Assembly (NCBI RefSeq): GCF_001419985.1
Contig: NZ_LJAL01000005.1
Span: forward strand, 186,001 to 250,000
Source: Loktanella sp. 5RATIMAR09
Lineage (GTDB): Bacteria; Pseudomonadota; Alphaproteobacteria; Rhodobacterales; Rhodobacteraceae
Direction: 5' to 3'
Length of the DNA: 64,000 nt
The notes beneath the pieces were generated by a model, which made no database searches, was not told where the DNA came from, and saw nothing but the letters and a program-made list of their open reading frames with translations. Position 1 is the stretch's first letter; every line of letters begins with the position of its first letter. The position numbers and the translations under genes were made by a program. Of this stretch, positions 1 to 8,442 are shown one piece after another.

Positions 1-141
1 GCGGATATGCTGGAAGCGCATGAGGACCACATGGTCTTTGCCCGCGAAGTGCTGGAGGCCAAGGCGAAAGCGGATGAGCGTTTCGTGCGCCGGTTCCAGG
101 AGATCGTGAAGAAGCACGATAGCAACCAGTATGGGGCGTAG
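1..141 (+). CDS. C-terminal fragment of an unidentified protein
   Basis: The reading frame open from the left edge runs 46 codons to a TAG at 139-141. The visible tail is charged and helical in character (many Glu, Lys, Ala; ends in NQYGA) and shows no motif I recognise. It is co-directional with the AAA+ cluster that follows, so it may be the first visible member of that operon. The TAG stop lies inside a GTAGGGTGGG-type palindromic repeat. The start and most of the gene are outside the window, so no function can be given. Confidence 0.65.
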   Translation, partial: ADMLEAHEDHMVFAREVLEAKAKADERFVRRFQEIVKKHDSNQYGA

Positions 142-157
142 GGTGGGTGAAACCCAC
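138..157. repeat. Palindromic repeat, GTAGGGTGGGT type, copy 1
   Basis: Arms GTGGGT (143-148) and ACCCAC (152-157) with a GAA loop, preceded by GTAG. The TAG stop of the upstream gene fragment is embedded in the element. Same core as copies at 1286-1311 and 49259-49284. Confidence 0.7.
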
Positions 158-167
158 GCGTTCTGAT

Positions 168-1289
168 ATGACCGCCCCTGATCTTCAATCCGATCACATG
201 AAGCTGGAAGATACCCGCGTCACACGCCGGTATTTTGATAAATTCGCCAAGATCACCAGCCATCTGACCAAGGTCGCCGCGACCATGGAAACCGAAGGCC
301 GCTTTGATCGCAAAGAGATCGAGGTGATGGCGCGCTATCTGATCGGGCTCAACTGGACCTTCACGGCGCTGGCGCACAAGTACCATTTTGCGGGCCGCTT
401 TGCACATGCGGGCAAGCTGACCTTTGACCGGCATGAAAGCGGGTTTCCGGTCTATCAAGAGTTGCTGGAGATGGCGAATGATGCGTTGCAAGCAGAACGT
501 CACCTGACATCGCAGCCGGGCGTGGGTGATCTGAAAGACCAGATGGTGCGGGTGATCCTGAGCGAGCAGGAAATCCCCACAAAGCTGCAATATGCGCTGT
601 CGCAGCGTCTTTATTACGAAGAACTGTCGCGCGGTGATCAGTTTTGGGCGCGTAATGATCCGCAGTGTCTATGGCTGGGCAATGAGGGCGACCGGCGCCG
701 GTTTCTGGTGCATTGGGCGGTTTATGACAGTCAGGTCAACCTGCCCACGATTTATCTGATGAATTTGGAGGATACGGGTCGGACCGGCCTGCCCAAGGAT
801 GAACAACGCTGGCCTGAAGCACAGGCGCATCTAATGGCGCAGTCACTGGCGCATCTCAAGCTGCTGACGATTGCCAAAGGGTTTGACGAAGATTTTGACG
901 ACTTGCACCCCACCCGTTTACGCCGGTTCCACATCGGGCCGATGTACAGCAATGCATTTACGCGCCAATCGGGCCCCCTGCGCGACGTCTTGCGCGAGGC
1001 CAACGCGCCTGCGGGCGAAGATTGGGCCTTGGTCTGGACCGAAGAAGAACTGCTGTCGGACCGCGTCGAGAATGTGAAATCGGGGTGGTTCGGCTCTGTC
1101 GAGAGGCAGATCTTTGCCCTTGATCCCTTCCAAGGTGGTGGTGCTGAAACAGGAGCAAGCCGGATGGAGCGGTCCTTGATCATGCCCGAACGTCCCTATC
1201 AGGCCTTGGCAGAGCGCAACCCTGCAGGGTTTCGAGATGTGCGCAAGTTCGTTGTGAGCGATACGGGACGGGTGTTGAGTTACAGGTAG
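168..1289 (+). CDS. Hypothetical protein upstream of AAA+ ATPase
   Basis: Soluble protein of about 373 residues, with no signal peptide or membrane segment. I do not recognise a family. It is rich in aromatic and charged residues (for example YYEELSRGDQFWARND in the middle). The frame is open from a GTG at 147, but that GTG lies inside a palindromic repeat, so ATG 168 is chosen; ATG 198 (MKLEDTRV) is also possible. It sits 63 bases upstream of the AAA+ gene on the same strand. Its own TAG stop is again part of a copy of the repeat. Co-orientation suggests a shared role with the ATPase; this is inference. Confidence 0.75.
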   Translation: MTAPDLQSDHMKLEDTRVTRRYFDKFAKITSHLTKVAATMETEGRFDRKEIEVMARYLIGLNWTFTALAHKYHFAGRFAHAGKLTFDRHESGFPVYQELLEMANDALQAERHLTSQPGVGDLKDQMVRVILSEQEIPTKLQYALSQRLYYEELSRGDQFWARNDPQCLWLGNEGDRRRFLVHWAVYDSQVNLPTIYLMNLEDTGRTGLPKDEQRWPEAQAHLMAQSLAHLKLLTIAKGFDEDFDDLHPTRLRRFHIGPMYSNAFTRQSGPLRDVLREANAPAGEDWALVWTEEELLSDRVENVKSGWFGSVERQIFALDPFQGGGAETGASRMERSLIMPERPYQALAERNPAGFRDVRKFVVSDTGRVLSYR

Positions 1290-1311
1290 GGTGGGTCAAG
1301 ACCCACCTTAC
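1286..1311. repeat. Palindromic repeat, GTAGGGTGGGT type, copy 2
   Basis: Arms GTAGGGTGGGT (1286-1296) and ACCCACCTTAC (1301-1311) around a CAAG loop; one position is a G-T wobble. The TAG stop of the 373-residue protein (1287-1289) is inside the left arm. Confidence 0.8.
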
Positions 1312-1352
1312 GGTGCGGCGCGGGACGTGCCGGAAAAGACAAAGAGGAAAAG

Positions 1353-3296
1353 ATGAGCCAATCAAGTGATCAAATGGAGCTGCGCGAAGAGGATATCCGC
1401 AAGCACTATATTCCTGCTGCGGAAATGCTCATGCATCTCGATCATGCACCGCGACTGGCCAAGGCGCGCCTGTCGCTTGAGGCACCGGAAAAATCACCCG
1501 ATGTAGCGGCGACCCGTCGTCGGTTTCGGTCAACAACACCGGGATTGTTGTCGCGGACTTCGGCGCCTGCGGGTGGTGTGCGCCTGTTGGACCGGATCGC
1601 CGAAAGCGATGATGATGACCCTCTGACATCGCCCGCGCAGGCGGCGGTGGCGCATGCACTGCGCCGTGCGCTGTCAATTGCGCTGACTGTAGCGGATGCC
1701 TTTTCGGATCAGACCGCACTGACCGAATTGAAGCGCATCAACCTTGAGGGGCGTTTGCCGCGGGAAAGGTCTGTTGAATTTAGCGAGTATCTGACAGCGG
1801 AATCGCTGATTGCGCTTTACACATTTGCCAACGCGACCTCGTTTCTCTTGGCCACCCAAGCAAGCGAGCAAAGCGTCGATGTGGGGTCAGTGGATGAAAT
1901 TCTGACCGATAACGCGCCGCTTGCGCTTCATGGGGCAATCTGGGAGCTCGATCAGAAGCTGGGCCAGTTTGCCAAAGATGAGGCGACGCTGATTGCCACG
2001 ATGTTGGGCTATGTCGAGCAGCTTATGGAAAGGGTCGCTTTGCGTGCTTCGACCTCAGGGCGACTGGCGTCGTTCAATGCGGCGTCGTGGCGGGTCGAGG
2101 CGGATGATTTTGTGGTGCAGGGATTTACCCCTGCGCGCAAGGCCAAGGGCTCTACCCTGACCATGACCTTCAAGAAGCCGAATGAGGTCGTAGGTAATCA
2201 TATCGCCAAATATCAGGCCATGAAACTGTCCAAGATGCTGATGGCCTATGATTTTGACCGCAGGCTGAACCCCTTTGCGGAACTGGGCGGGTTCATCTTT
2301 ACCTTCATGGGTGACGGCAAGCCCGGCACGGGTAAGACGACCCTGATCCAGATGATGGCAGGGTTGATGCATGAGTATTGCCAGAACGCGGGTTACCCGT
2401 TCCGCTATCAGAACCTGAGCACGGATAATATCGACAGTTATCAGGGCAAATCGGGCCAGAATGCCAAGGCGTTTATCAATAATGTGCTTGATCCCGGGGT
2501 GATCGGGTTCGGAACCATTGATGATATCGACCAACTGGCAGGCAAGCGCGGCGATCGGCAGTCCTCGGCGGGGCAGTTGGAAATTACGGCCGTTTTGATG
2601 GAAAGCTTTGCAGGTGCCAATACGGTCGTGCGGGGTAACTGCACCTTTGGCATGTTCTCGAACTATCCCGAAAACGTGGATGATGCGCTGCGCCAGCGGG
2701 CCGGTGCGCGATTTCTGGTCGACGGGCCGCAGACGCGCGAGGATTACATTGATATCCTCTATCTGCTGATGGGCAAGAACCATGATATTCCTGTCGGTGC
2801 GCATGAGGTGTTCAGCGCACAAGAAATCAAGAAAGCCGTCGCCGCCAGTTTTGAAAGCCATTCCCGCCCGCATGAGGAAGGGCTTCAGCGGGTGTTTGAA
2901 CGCATCCATGCGCAGGTTGGTGATCTGGATACGATTGCGAAGCTGGGGACCTATCTCAAAGGGATCCAGGAGGCGGATGAGCGGTTCACGGGTCGCGCAA
3001 TCAAGAACATCACGGACGCGGTGAAAGTCCGTGCCATGGATTTCGAATTGCCCGACGCATGGATGGAAGAGCCGGATCTGTTCCTGTTCAAGGACTATGA
3101 CACCAAGAAGGGGATGATCTCGGAATTGCGCCAGCCGATCACGGTCGACATGGTGATACAAGAGATCAACCGCTACGCTGACAGCGAATTCCGCTATGCG
3201 GATAAATCAGACGAGGTTGCGATTGATGCGATGGTACGTGACTTTGAGCGGCAGGAGATTGCCAAGAAGCGGTATCTGGAGGGGAAGGGATCATGA
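1353..3296 (+). CDS. AAA+ family ATPase
   Basis: 647 residues. The first 300 or so residues form a helical, charged region with no motif I know. An AAA+ core follows: Walker A GKPGTGKTT near residues 322-330, a Walker B-like segment GFGTIDDID near 386-393 in which the usual DE pair is DD, and an arginine-finger-like ALRQRAGARF near 446-455. About 150 C-terminal residues after the core could hold the lid. The start has a good ribosome site (AGAGGA, 7 bases upstream). It lies in a cluster with three small membrane proteins and two unidentified soluble proteins, so it may drive a membrane-linked remodelling machine; substrate unknown. Confidence 0.9.
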   Translation: MSQSSDQMELREEDIRKHYIPAAEMLMHLDHAPRLAKARLSLEAPEKSPDVAATRRRFRSTTPGLLSRTSAPAGGVRLLDRIAESDDDDPLTSPAQAAVAHALRRALSIALTVADAFSDQTALTELKRINLEGRLPRERSVEFSEYLTAESLIALYTFANATSFLLATQASEQSVDVGSVDEILTDNAPLALHGAIWELDQKLGQFAKDEATLIATMLGYVEQLMERVALRASTSGRLASFNAASWRVEADDFVVQGFTPARKAKGSTLTMTFKKPNEVVGNHIAKYQAMKLSKMLMAYDFDRRLNPFAELGGFIFTFMGDGKPGTGKTTLIQMMAGLMHEYCQNAGYPFRYQNLSTDNIDSYQGKSGQNAKAFINNVLDPGVIGFGTIDDIDQLAGKRGDRQSSAGQLEITAVLMESFAGANTVVRGNCTFGMFSNYPENVDDALRQRAGARFLVDGPQTREDYIDILYLLMGKNHDIPVGAHEVFSAQEIKKAVAASFESHSRPHEEGLQRVFERIHAQVGDLDTIAKLGTYLKGIQEADERFTGRAIKNITDAVKVRAMDFELPDAWMEEPDLFLFKDYDTKKGMISELRQPITVDMVIQEINRYADSEFRYADKSDEVAIDAMVRDFERQEIAKKRYLEGKGS

Positions 3297-3320
3297 GACC
3301 GGGGACTGCGGTGGGGAAGT

Positions 3321-3665
3321 ATGGCTGAACTTCTGTCAGAGGGGCTCTTCCTGCCGGTTGTGGTGATTGCGGGGGCCGCATTCGCAGTGCCACGTTTGCT
3401 CGCATTGGTTTTGCCTGAAGGCGTTCTGCCATTGATGATGAATGCTTTGCTGTCAACGCTGGTTCTGTTCGCACTTTCTGCGGCATTCTTTGCGCTACTC
3501 TATGTTTGGCAGGGGGTGCCAATGGCACAGCTTGCAGATGCGGGGCTTTTGGCAAGCATCGGGTTCTTTGGCCGGTTGGGCCTGATGGCCGCAGTCATCT
3601 GGGCGCCGATCATGATTTTGTCGGTTGCGGGCCTGCCGCGCAAATGGGTCAAGGAGACGTGGTAA
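3321..3665 (+). CDS. Small three-helix membrane protein
   Basis: 114 residues with three strongly hydrophobic segments (about residues 7-29, 37-63 and 78-105) and a short basic tail (RKWVKETW). No family recognised. It starts 24 bases after the AAA+ gene and ends one base before the start of the next gene (TAACATG), so it is very probably co-translated. Being an integral membrane protein inside the AAA+ cluster, it is a candidate membrane anchor or partner; inference only. Confidence 0.75.
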   Translation: MAELLSEGLFLPVVVIAGAAFAVPRLLALVLPEGVLPLMMNALLSTLVLFALSAAFFALLYVWQGVPMAQLADAGLLASIGFFGRLGLMAAVIWAPIMILSVAGLPRKWVKETW

Positions 3666-3666
3666 C

Positions 3667-5019
3667 ATGGAGCGTCTGATCGAAAAGGGCCTGATGTTCG
3701 GTAACCTGATCCGCGTGGATTCACCCGTGCTGGTCGAACGCTATAATCGTGCGCTGAAACACCTCACAGGCCGTGAAACAGGTCAAAATGTATTCCATAT
3801 TGATATTTCTGGTTACTCGCCAGAGATTGGTGATGAATTTGGCGACGACCTTTACCTCAACCATAAAGGTGTCAATCGGCAATTCATCCTGCTGACGACC
3901 GAACAGGTGACAGCACCGTTATTGAATGCGAAATTCTCGACTTCGCGTGGTATCTTGCGGCAGTTCATCGAAGAAAACCGCGCAGCACTTTTTGCACTGA
4001 CGGCACGTGACGCGGTGGCGGGGGAATTGGTGAATTCGGTTTATCTGGCGGATACGCCCGCCAAGCTTTTTGATATTCGCAAAATCACAATCGAGGCCGA
4101 TACCACCACCGGCACAGTGGCAGCCGCGGCCAGGCTCGGCGCGATGATCGACCGCTTCAAGACCGCACCTGACGGCTGGTATGATGACGTGCTGATTGCC
4201 GAAATGATCGGTATGGCAAAGAAAACCGGCGATGTGGTGCGCAACCCTGTATCGCTGCGCAAGATGTCGTTCGGGCAAGAAAATTTCTGGACTGCGCATT
4301 TTGGCGGGATCTATGTTTTCCGCGGCGTGGAGCATCCTGCGGCGATCGTGACCGGCGCAAAAGACGCTGTCGGCGATCTGCCGATCCCCTATACCTTCGA
4401 TCTTCGGGATCGCTCTGCTATTGCCAAGTTTCTGTCGCTTAATGATCTGGTCGAGCCAATCATCAAAGCGCGCGGCATTGATGCGGCCGCGATCCTGCAT
4501 CAGAAAATGGACTTCATCGTGGCCTCTGTGGCGGCCCAAATGAAAGAAGACCTGACAGGGGCTACGCGCCATGACCTGCGCCGTTTGGGACGGCACTATG
4601 CCGCGCAACTGCCGCCGGAGTGGCAGGGGCTTGCGGCACTTTTGCGCTGGGCCGAAGAAGACGGCCCATGGCCGACGATTACATCGGACCACCCAGCCTA
4701 TTTCTACACGCTGCGGGCCAAGTCACACGTTGATGCAGATCTGGTGAACAGGCTCTTGGCCGAACTTACGCCGCTGGATATTCGCCAGCTGTTTATTTGC
4801 CATAAAGAGGCGTTCTATGCGGCCTATGCCCGCTGGCCCGAGGAAAAGCGGGCCTATGTCGTTGATTTTCTTGACCATGAATACCAAGTGGATAAGGCGG
4901 GCGCGCGCGCAGCATTATACGGCCATATCGAGCCGCCGCCTGCGTTGCCTCGGGTTTCGCGGTCTGATGTGGTGGCGCGGGTCGGTCCGTGGGGCGCGAT
5001 TACGCGAGGGAGAGGGTAA
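3667..5019 (+). CDS. Hypothetical protein of the AAA+ cluster (possibly DUF6638)
   Basis: About 450 residues, soluble, no signal peptide. I believe it resembles the DUF6638 proteins found in Rhodobacteraceae, but this is from memory and uncertain. ATG 3667 (MERLIEKG) is chosen because it follows the previous stop by one base; the frame itself is open from 3625. Sequence is mixed alpha/beta in character with no catalytic motif I can name. The TAA stop overlaps the next ATG (TAATG), pointing to translational coupling within the AAA+ cluster. Confidence 0.85.
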   Translation: MERLIEKGLMFGNLIRVDSPVLVERYNRALKHLTGRETGQNVFHIDISGYSPEIGDEFGDDLYLNHKGVNRQFILLTTEQVTAPLLNAKFSTSRGILRQFIEENRAALFALTARDAVAGELVNSVYLADTPAKLFDIRKITIEADTTTGTVAAAARLGAMIDRFKTAPDGWYDDVLIAEMIGMAKKTGDVVRNPVSLRKMSFGQENFWTAHFGGIYVFRGVEHPAAIVTGAKDAVGDLPIPYTFDLRDRSAIAKFLSLNDLVEPIIKARGIDAAAILHQKMDFIVASVAAQMKEDLTGATRHDLRRLGRHYAAQLPPEWQGLAALLRWAEEDGPWPTITSDHPAYFYTLRAKSHVDADLVNRLLAELTPLDIRQLFICHKEAFYAAYARWPEEKRAYVVDFLDHEYQVDKAGARAALYGHIEPPPALPRVSRSDVVARVGPWGAITRGRG

Positions 5020-5291
5020 TGGGATTTATTAAACTGGTCGTTTTCGGTTTCATCGGGCTGACTGTGATCTATTTCTCGGTCTCGCTTTACTCACGCTCGG
5101 TCCGTAAAGAGCGGCTGGAAGATGAATTCGATGCCGAAAACCCCGACGGAGATCGTGATGCCCGCGATGCTTTTGTCACCGCGGGTCTTCAGGCCTATGA
5201 TGCGTCCATCCGGCCCAAGCTGATCGGGCTTGTCTATGTGGTTCCAACGCTCGCAATCGGGGCGATCGTTTATATGATAAACGCCAACTGA
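5019..5291 (+). CDS. Small two-helix membrane protein
   Basis: 90 residues. Hydrophobic helices at about residues 4-25 and 68-88 flank an acidic and basic middle (VRKERLEDEFDAENPDGDRDARD), so the loop between the helices is charged. ATG overlaps the upstream TAA by one base (TAATG), which decides the start over the upstream in-frame codon at 4989. Family not recognised. Third membrane-associated component candidates of the cluster are this gene, the 114-residue protein and the next gene. Confidence 0.75.
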   Translation: MGFIKLVVFGFIGLTVIYFSVSLYSRSVRKERLEDEFDAENPDGDRDARDAFVTAGLQAYDASIRPKLIGLVYVVPTLAIGAIVYMINAN

Positions 5292-5301
5292 AGGACGTGT
5301 T

Positions 5302-6000
5302 ATGCGCAAGATAAAGATCACTTTCCGGGTTACGGTCTTCTTGTTGATCGGTGGCCTGTTGCATTACGCGCTGCCGCAGCATGATGTTGTGCGTGTCGTG
5401 AACACCTATCAGGAACGGCAGGACCTGAACGACTGGACCCGCATTTTCTGGGCGAGGCCGGATGACCAGTCTGCGACGCTGATCAACCGTGATGTGCAGT
5501 TTATCCAGACGGTGAAAATGCGCACATGGCTGCTGGGCTTTGTTCCGCGCGAGACAACCGAGGTGATGGTTTATCGCAACGAGGATACGGGCTGGGGCTG
5601 GCCGTTTTATTTCAAGTTCGACACGGCAAACCTGCAAACCGAGGCAGATGATCTCAGCTCGACGGCGCAAAACCCGCAGTGGGCGGTGATGACCCACTAT
5701 GGCTGGCGCAACGAGTATTTCTCGGCCTTTCCCAATGCCGTGGCGATCCGGCCTATCGACAACCCGAATGTCACGATTATTCCATGGTTCAATATCTTCT
5801 TCTTTATCGCATTGATGGCTGCGGTCCTGTTCATCCGCGCCATGTGGCGACAGTTCCGCGAACGTTCGGTTGATCCGTTGCTGGATGCAGCGGAACACCA
5901 GTTCGATGAGGTGCAGGCCGACGTTGCTCAGCGTCGCGGACGTTTCACCAAATGGTTGGATAGCTGGCGCGACAACAACAAAAACCGGCCTGTGAAGTAA
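5302..6000 (+). CDS. Membrane protein, DUF1523-like
   Basis: 232 residues. An N-terminal hydrophobic segment (about 7-25) and a second one (about 160-182) bracket a roughly 130-residue domain rich in Trp and Arg that would sit on the periplasmic side; a charged tail of about 45 residues would be cytoplasmic. The layout and conserved-looking WARPDDQSATLINRDVQFI stretch recall DUF1523 proteins of Rhodobacteraceae, from memory and not checked. It begins 10 bases after the preceding small membrane gene and closes the cluster. Confidence 0.8.
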   Translation: MRKIKITFRVTVFLLIGGLLHYALPQHDVVRVVNTYQERQDLNDWTRIFWARPDDQSATLINRDVQFIQTVKMRTWLLGFVPRETTEVMVYRNEDTGWGWPFYFKFDTANLQTEADDLSSTAQNPQWAVMTHYGWRNEYFSAFPNAVAIRPIDNPNVTIIPWFNIFFFIALMAAVLFIRAMWRQFRERSVDPLLDAAEHQFDEVQADVAQRRGRFTKWLDSWRDNNKNRPVK

Positions 6001-6008
6001 ATGGTGTA

Positions 6009-6073
6009 GGGGGCTTTGCCCCCGCCGCGTACCGCGTCTCCCCCAGGTTATTTTGTGGCCAGTAATAACTGGC
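6009..6073. repeat. Two hairpins between convergent gene ends
   Basis: GGGGGC (6009-6014), TTT, GCCCCC (6018-6023) forms a short perfect hairpin just after the DUF1523-like gene. A second one, GCCAG (6058-6062) and CTGGC (6069-6073), lies 6 bases before the stop of the leftward aldehyde dehydrogenase. The first has no T tract, so a terminator role is only possible, not shown. The stretch between them (CTCCCCCAGG...) looks like a decayed member of a Rhodobacteraceae intergenic repeat. Confidence 0.5.
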
Positions 6074-6078
6074 GTTTG

Positions 6079-8397
6079 TTATTCCCCGTAAGGTATCCAG
6101 ATATTCTTAACCTCGGTGCTGGCGGCAAGATAGTCGCGGGCAGATGGCGTTAGCGCCTTGCCGTAGTTCACCCATGTACGTTTGAGGTTGCCTGCGCTGG
6201 CCTGCTCGATCACAGCGCTCAGGTCGCTGCTTGAGAATGACCAGACCGCGTCAACATCCAGATGTTTGGCAAGCGTCGGGGCAAGCTCGGCGTGGCTTCC
6301 GGTGAGGATATTGACCACACCGGCAGGCACGTCAGAGGTGTCCAGCACCTGATAGAAATCTGTTGCTGCCAGCGGATAAGGTTCGCTAGCCACAAGAATC
6401 ACCCGGTTTCCCATGGCGATCGCGGGGGCCATCACGCTGACCAACCCGCCAAGCGGTGCCACGTCATCGCAGAGAATCCCGATATTTCCGACCGGTTCTT
6501 TCATCGCCAGAGCGACACCGCGGATCGGCACACCATGTACTTGGCCGTCGTATTTGTCGGCCCATGCGCCGTAGGTGAAGAGCATGCGGATTGCACCTTC
6601 GACTTCCTCCGCGCCACCGCGCCCACCGGTCATCTGGTTGATCCGCGTGGCGAACTCCTCTGCGCGTGCGGACAGGTTTTCGGCGATATAATAGAGGATC
6701 TGCGCGCGCAGGTGCCCTGTGGTTTTGGACCAGCCTTTGGCGGCGTTGCAAGCCTCTACGGTGTTCCGGATGTCCTTGCGATTGGCTAGCGATGCATGGC
6801 CGAGCAATTTGCCACGCGGGCTGTAAACGGGGCTGGAATAACCGCCATCGGGCCGTGCCTGTTTGCCGCCGATGTAAAGCTTGGCCGTGCGATCCAGCGG
6901 ATCGGCGGGGTGGCCGTCTTCGGTTGTGAAGGCTGCGATCTGCTTCAGTGTTTTGGCCGTGCCGGTTGATTTGGTATAACCGGCCAGTCCTTCCCATCCG
7001 CCTTCGCGCCCGAAACCGCTTTCGCGCACACCACCGAAACCGGCGGCAGCATCCATCATATTGGTGCCGTTGACCCAGACGATACCTGCGGCCAGTTTGG
7101 GTGCGATATCGAGCGCAAGGTTGATGTTTTCAGACCAGACAGACGCTGCCAATCCATAGCGTGTGTTATTTGCGATTTCCACTGCTTCGGACGGGGTGCG
7201 GAAGGTCGTTGCAACCAAAACAGGACCAAAGATTTCTTCCTGCATCAGCGTTGACGCTGGCGAAAGGCCGGTAATTAGCGTCGGGGGGTAAAAGCATCCC
7301 TTTGGTGCTTTAACCTGATAGGTTTCACCTTCGGTATTGGCACCGACCATCCGTGCGATCTGGTCCAGCTGTACAGGATCCACAATCGCGCCTACGTCGA
7401 TGCATTTATCCAGCGGATCACCGATGCGCAGCCCATCCATGCGGGATTTCAGTTTTGTGTAGAAACGCTCGGCGATGCCCTCTTGCACCAAAAGCCGCGA
7501 ACCAGCGCAGCAGACCTGTCCCTGATTGAACCAGATTGCATCGACGAGGCCTTCAACGGCGCTGTCGAGGTCGGCATCCTCAAATACGATGTAAGGGGAT
7601 TTGCCGCCCAGTTCGAGGCTGAGCGCCTTGCCTGATCCAGCGGTCGCCTCGCGGATTTTGCGGCCGACTTCGGTTGATCCGGTGAAAGCGATCTTGTCGA
7701 CATCGGCGGCCACCAACGCCGCCCCTGTGTCGCCGTCACCGGTGACGATGTTCACGACACCGGGCGGCACGCCTGCTTGCGTGCAAATGTCGGCAAAAAC
7801 CATCGCGGTGAGCGGGGTGTATTCGGCAGGTTTCAGGACGACGGTATTGCCCATCGCCAATGCGGGCGCGATTTTCCATGCCAGCATCAGCAGCGGGAAA
7901 TTCCACGGGATGATCTGGCCGCACACCCCCAAGGCCTCGCGGTCGGGCAGTTCGGATTTCATCAACTGCGCAAAGCCCGCGTGGTGATAGAAATGGCGGA
8001 TGGCGAGGGGCACATCAATGTCGCGGCTTTCGCGGATCGGTTTGCCGTTGTCGAGCGTTTCCATCACCGCCAGCAGGCGGGCATGTTTTTGCATCAGCCG
8101 CGCAATAGCATAGAGCACGCGCGCACGCTTGTGGCCGGATTTGGCCCAAGCAGGCTGTGCTTTGCGGGCGGCAGCGACGGCAAGGGCGATCTCTTCGGCG
8201 CTGCCTTTGGTGACACCGGCCAGTTTTTCGCCAGTGGCCGGATTATTCGTGGCAAAGTCATCGCGCATGGCGCCCCATTTGCCGTTGATGTAGTGGCCTG
8301 CAATACCACCGTGATCAGCCAGCCACGCCAACGCCTCGGCACTGCTTTCGGGGGCGGGGCCATAGTCCATAGTGTCGAAGATTTCCTTGACGGTCAT
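6079..8397 (-). CDS. Two-domain aldehyde dehydrogenase family protein
   Basis: 772 residues. Residues about 35-500 are a full NAD(P)-dependent aldehyde dehydrogenase: PWNFPLLM near 164, FTGSTEVG near 238, the catalytic Glu in LELGGK (E262) and the catalytic Cys in GQVCCAG (C296). From about 505 a second aldehyde dehydrogenase-like half begins (KLYIGGKQARPD) that stops after the cofactor-binding part and shows no catalytic Cys. It probably oxidises the acetaldehyde or a related aldehyde released by the deoC product encoded just upstream (45 bases away). Paralogous two-domain forms next to deoC are usual in this group, as I remember. Confidence 0.9.
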   Translation of the reverse strand: MTVKEIFDTMDYGPAPESSAEALAWLADHGGIAGHYINGKWGAMRDDFATNNPATGEKLAGVTKGSAEEIALAVAAARKAQPAWAKSGHKRARVLYAIARLMQKHARLLAVMETLDNGKPIRESRDIDVPLAIRHFYHHAGFAQLMKSELPDREALGVCGQIIPWNFPLLMLAWKIAPALAMGNTVVLKPAEYTPLTAMVFADICTQAGVPPGVVNIVTGDGDTGAALVAADVDKIAFTGSTEVGRKIREATAGSGKALSLELGGKSPYIVFEDADLDSAVEGLVDAIWFNQGQVCCAGSRLLVQEGIAERFYTKLKSRMDGLRIGDPLDKCIDVGAIVDPVQLDQIARMVGANTEGETYQVKAPKGCFYPPTLITGLSPASTLMQEEIFGPVLVATTFRTPSEAVEIANNTRYGLAASVWSENINLALDIAPKLAAGIVWVNGTNMMDAAAGFGGVRESGFGREGGWEGLAGYTKSTGTAKTLKQIAAFTTEDGHPADPLDRTAKLYIGGKQARPDGGYSSPVYSPRGKLLGHASLANRKDIRNTVEACNAAKGWSKTTGHLRAQILYYIAENLSARAEEFATRINQMTGGRGGAEEVEGAIRMLFTYGAWADKYDGQVHGVPIRGVALAMKEPVGNIGILCDDVAPLGGLVSVMAPAIAMGNRVILVASEPYPLAATDFYQVLDTSDVPAGVVNILTGSHAELAPTLAKHLDVDAVWSFSSSDLSAVIEQASAGNLKRTWVNYGKALTPSARDYLAASTEVKNIWIPYGE

Positions 8398-8411
8398 ATG
8401 CCGACCCTTCT

Positions 8412-8433
8412 CATCATCTTGCCAAAAATACTC
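8412..8433. repeat. Fragment of Rhodobacteraceae intergenic repeat
   Basis: The stretch TCATCTTGCCAAAAATACTC (8413-8432) matches the inverse of the element present twice at 44580-44759. It lies in the 45-base gap between deoC and the aldehyde dehydrogenase. Confidence 0.5.
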
Positions 8434-8442
8434 AAATCCGGC

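Noticed and set aside
2055-3161. 368-codon frame on the minus strand
   Set aside because: Lies fully inside the AAA+ gene, is rich in His/Arg/Leu as antisense frames are in GC-rich genomes, and shows no domain or ribosome site.
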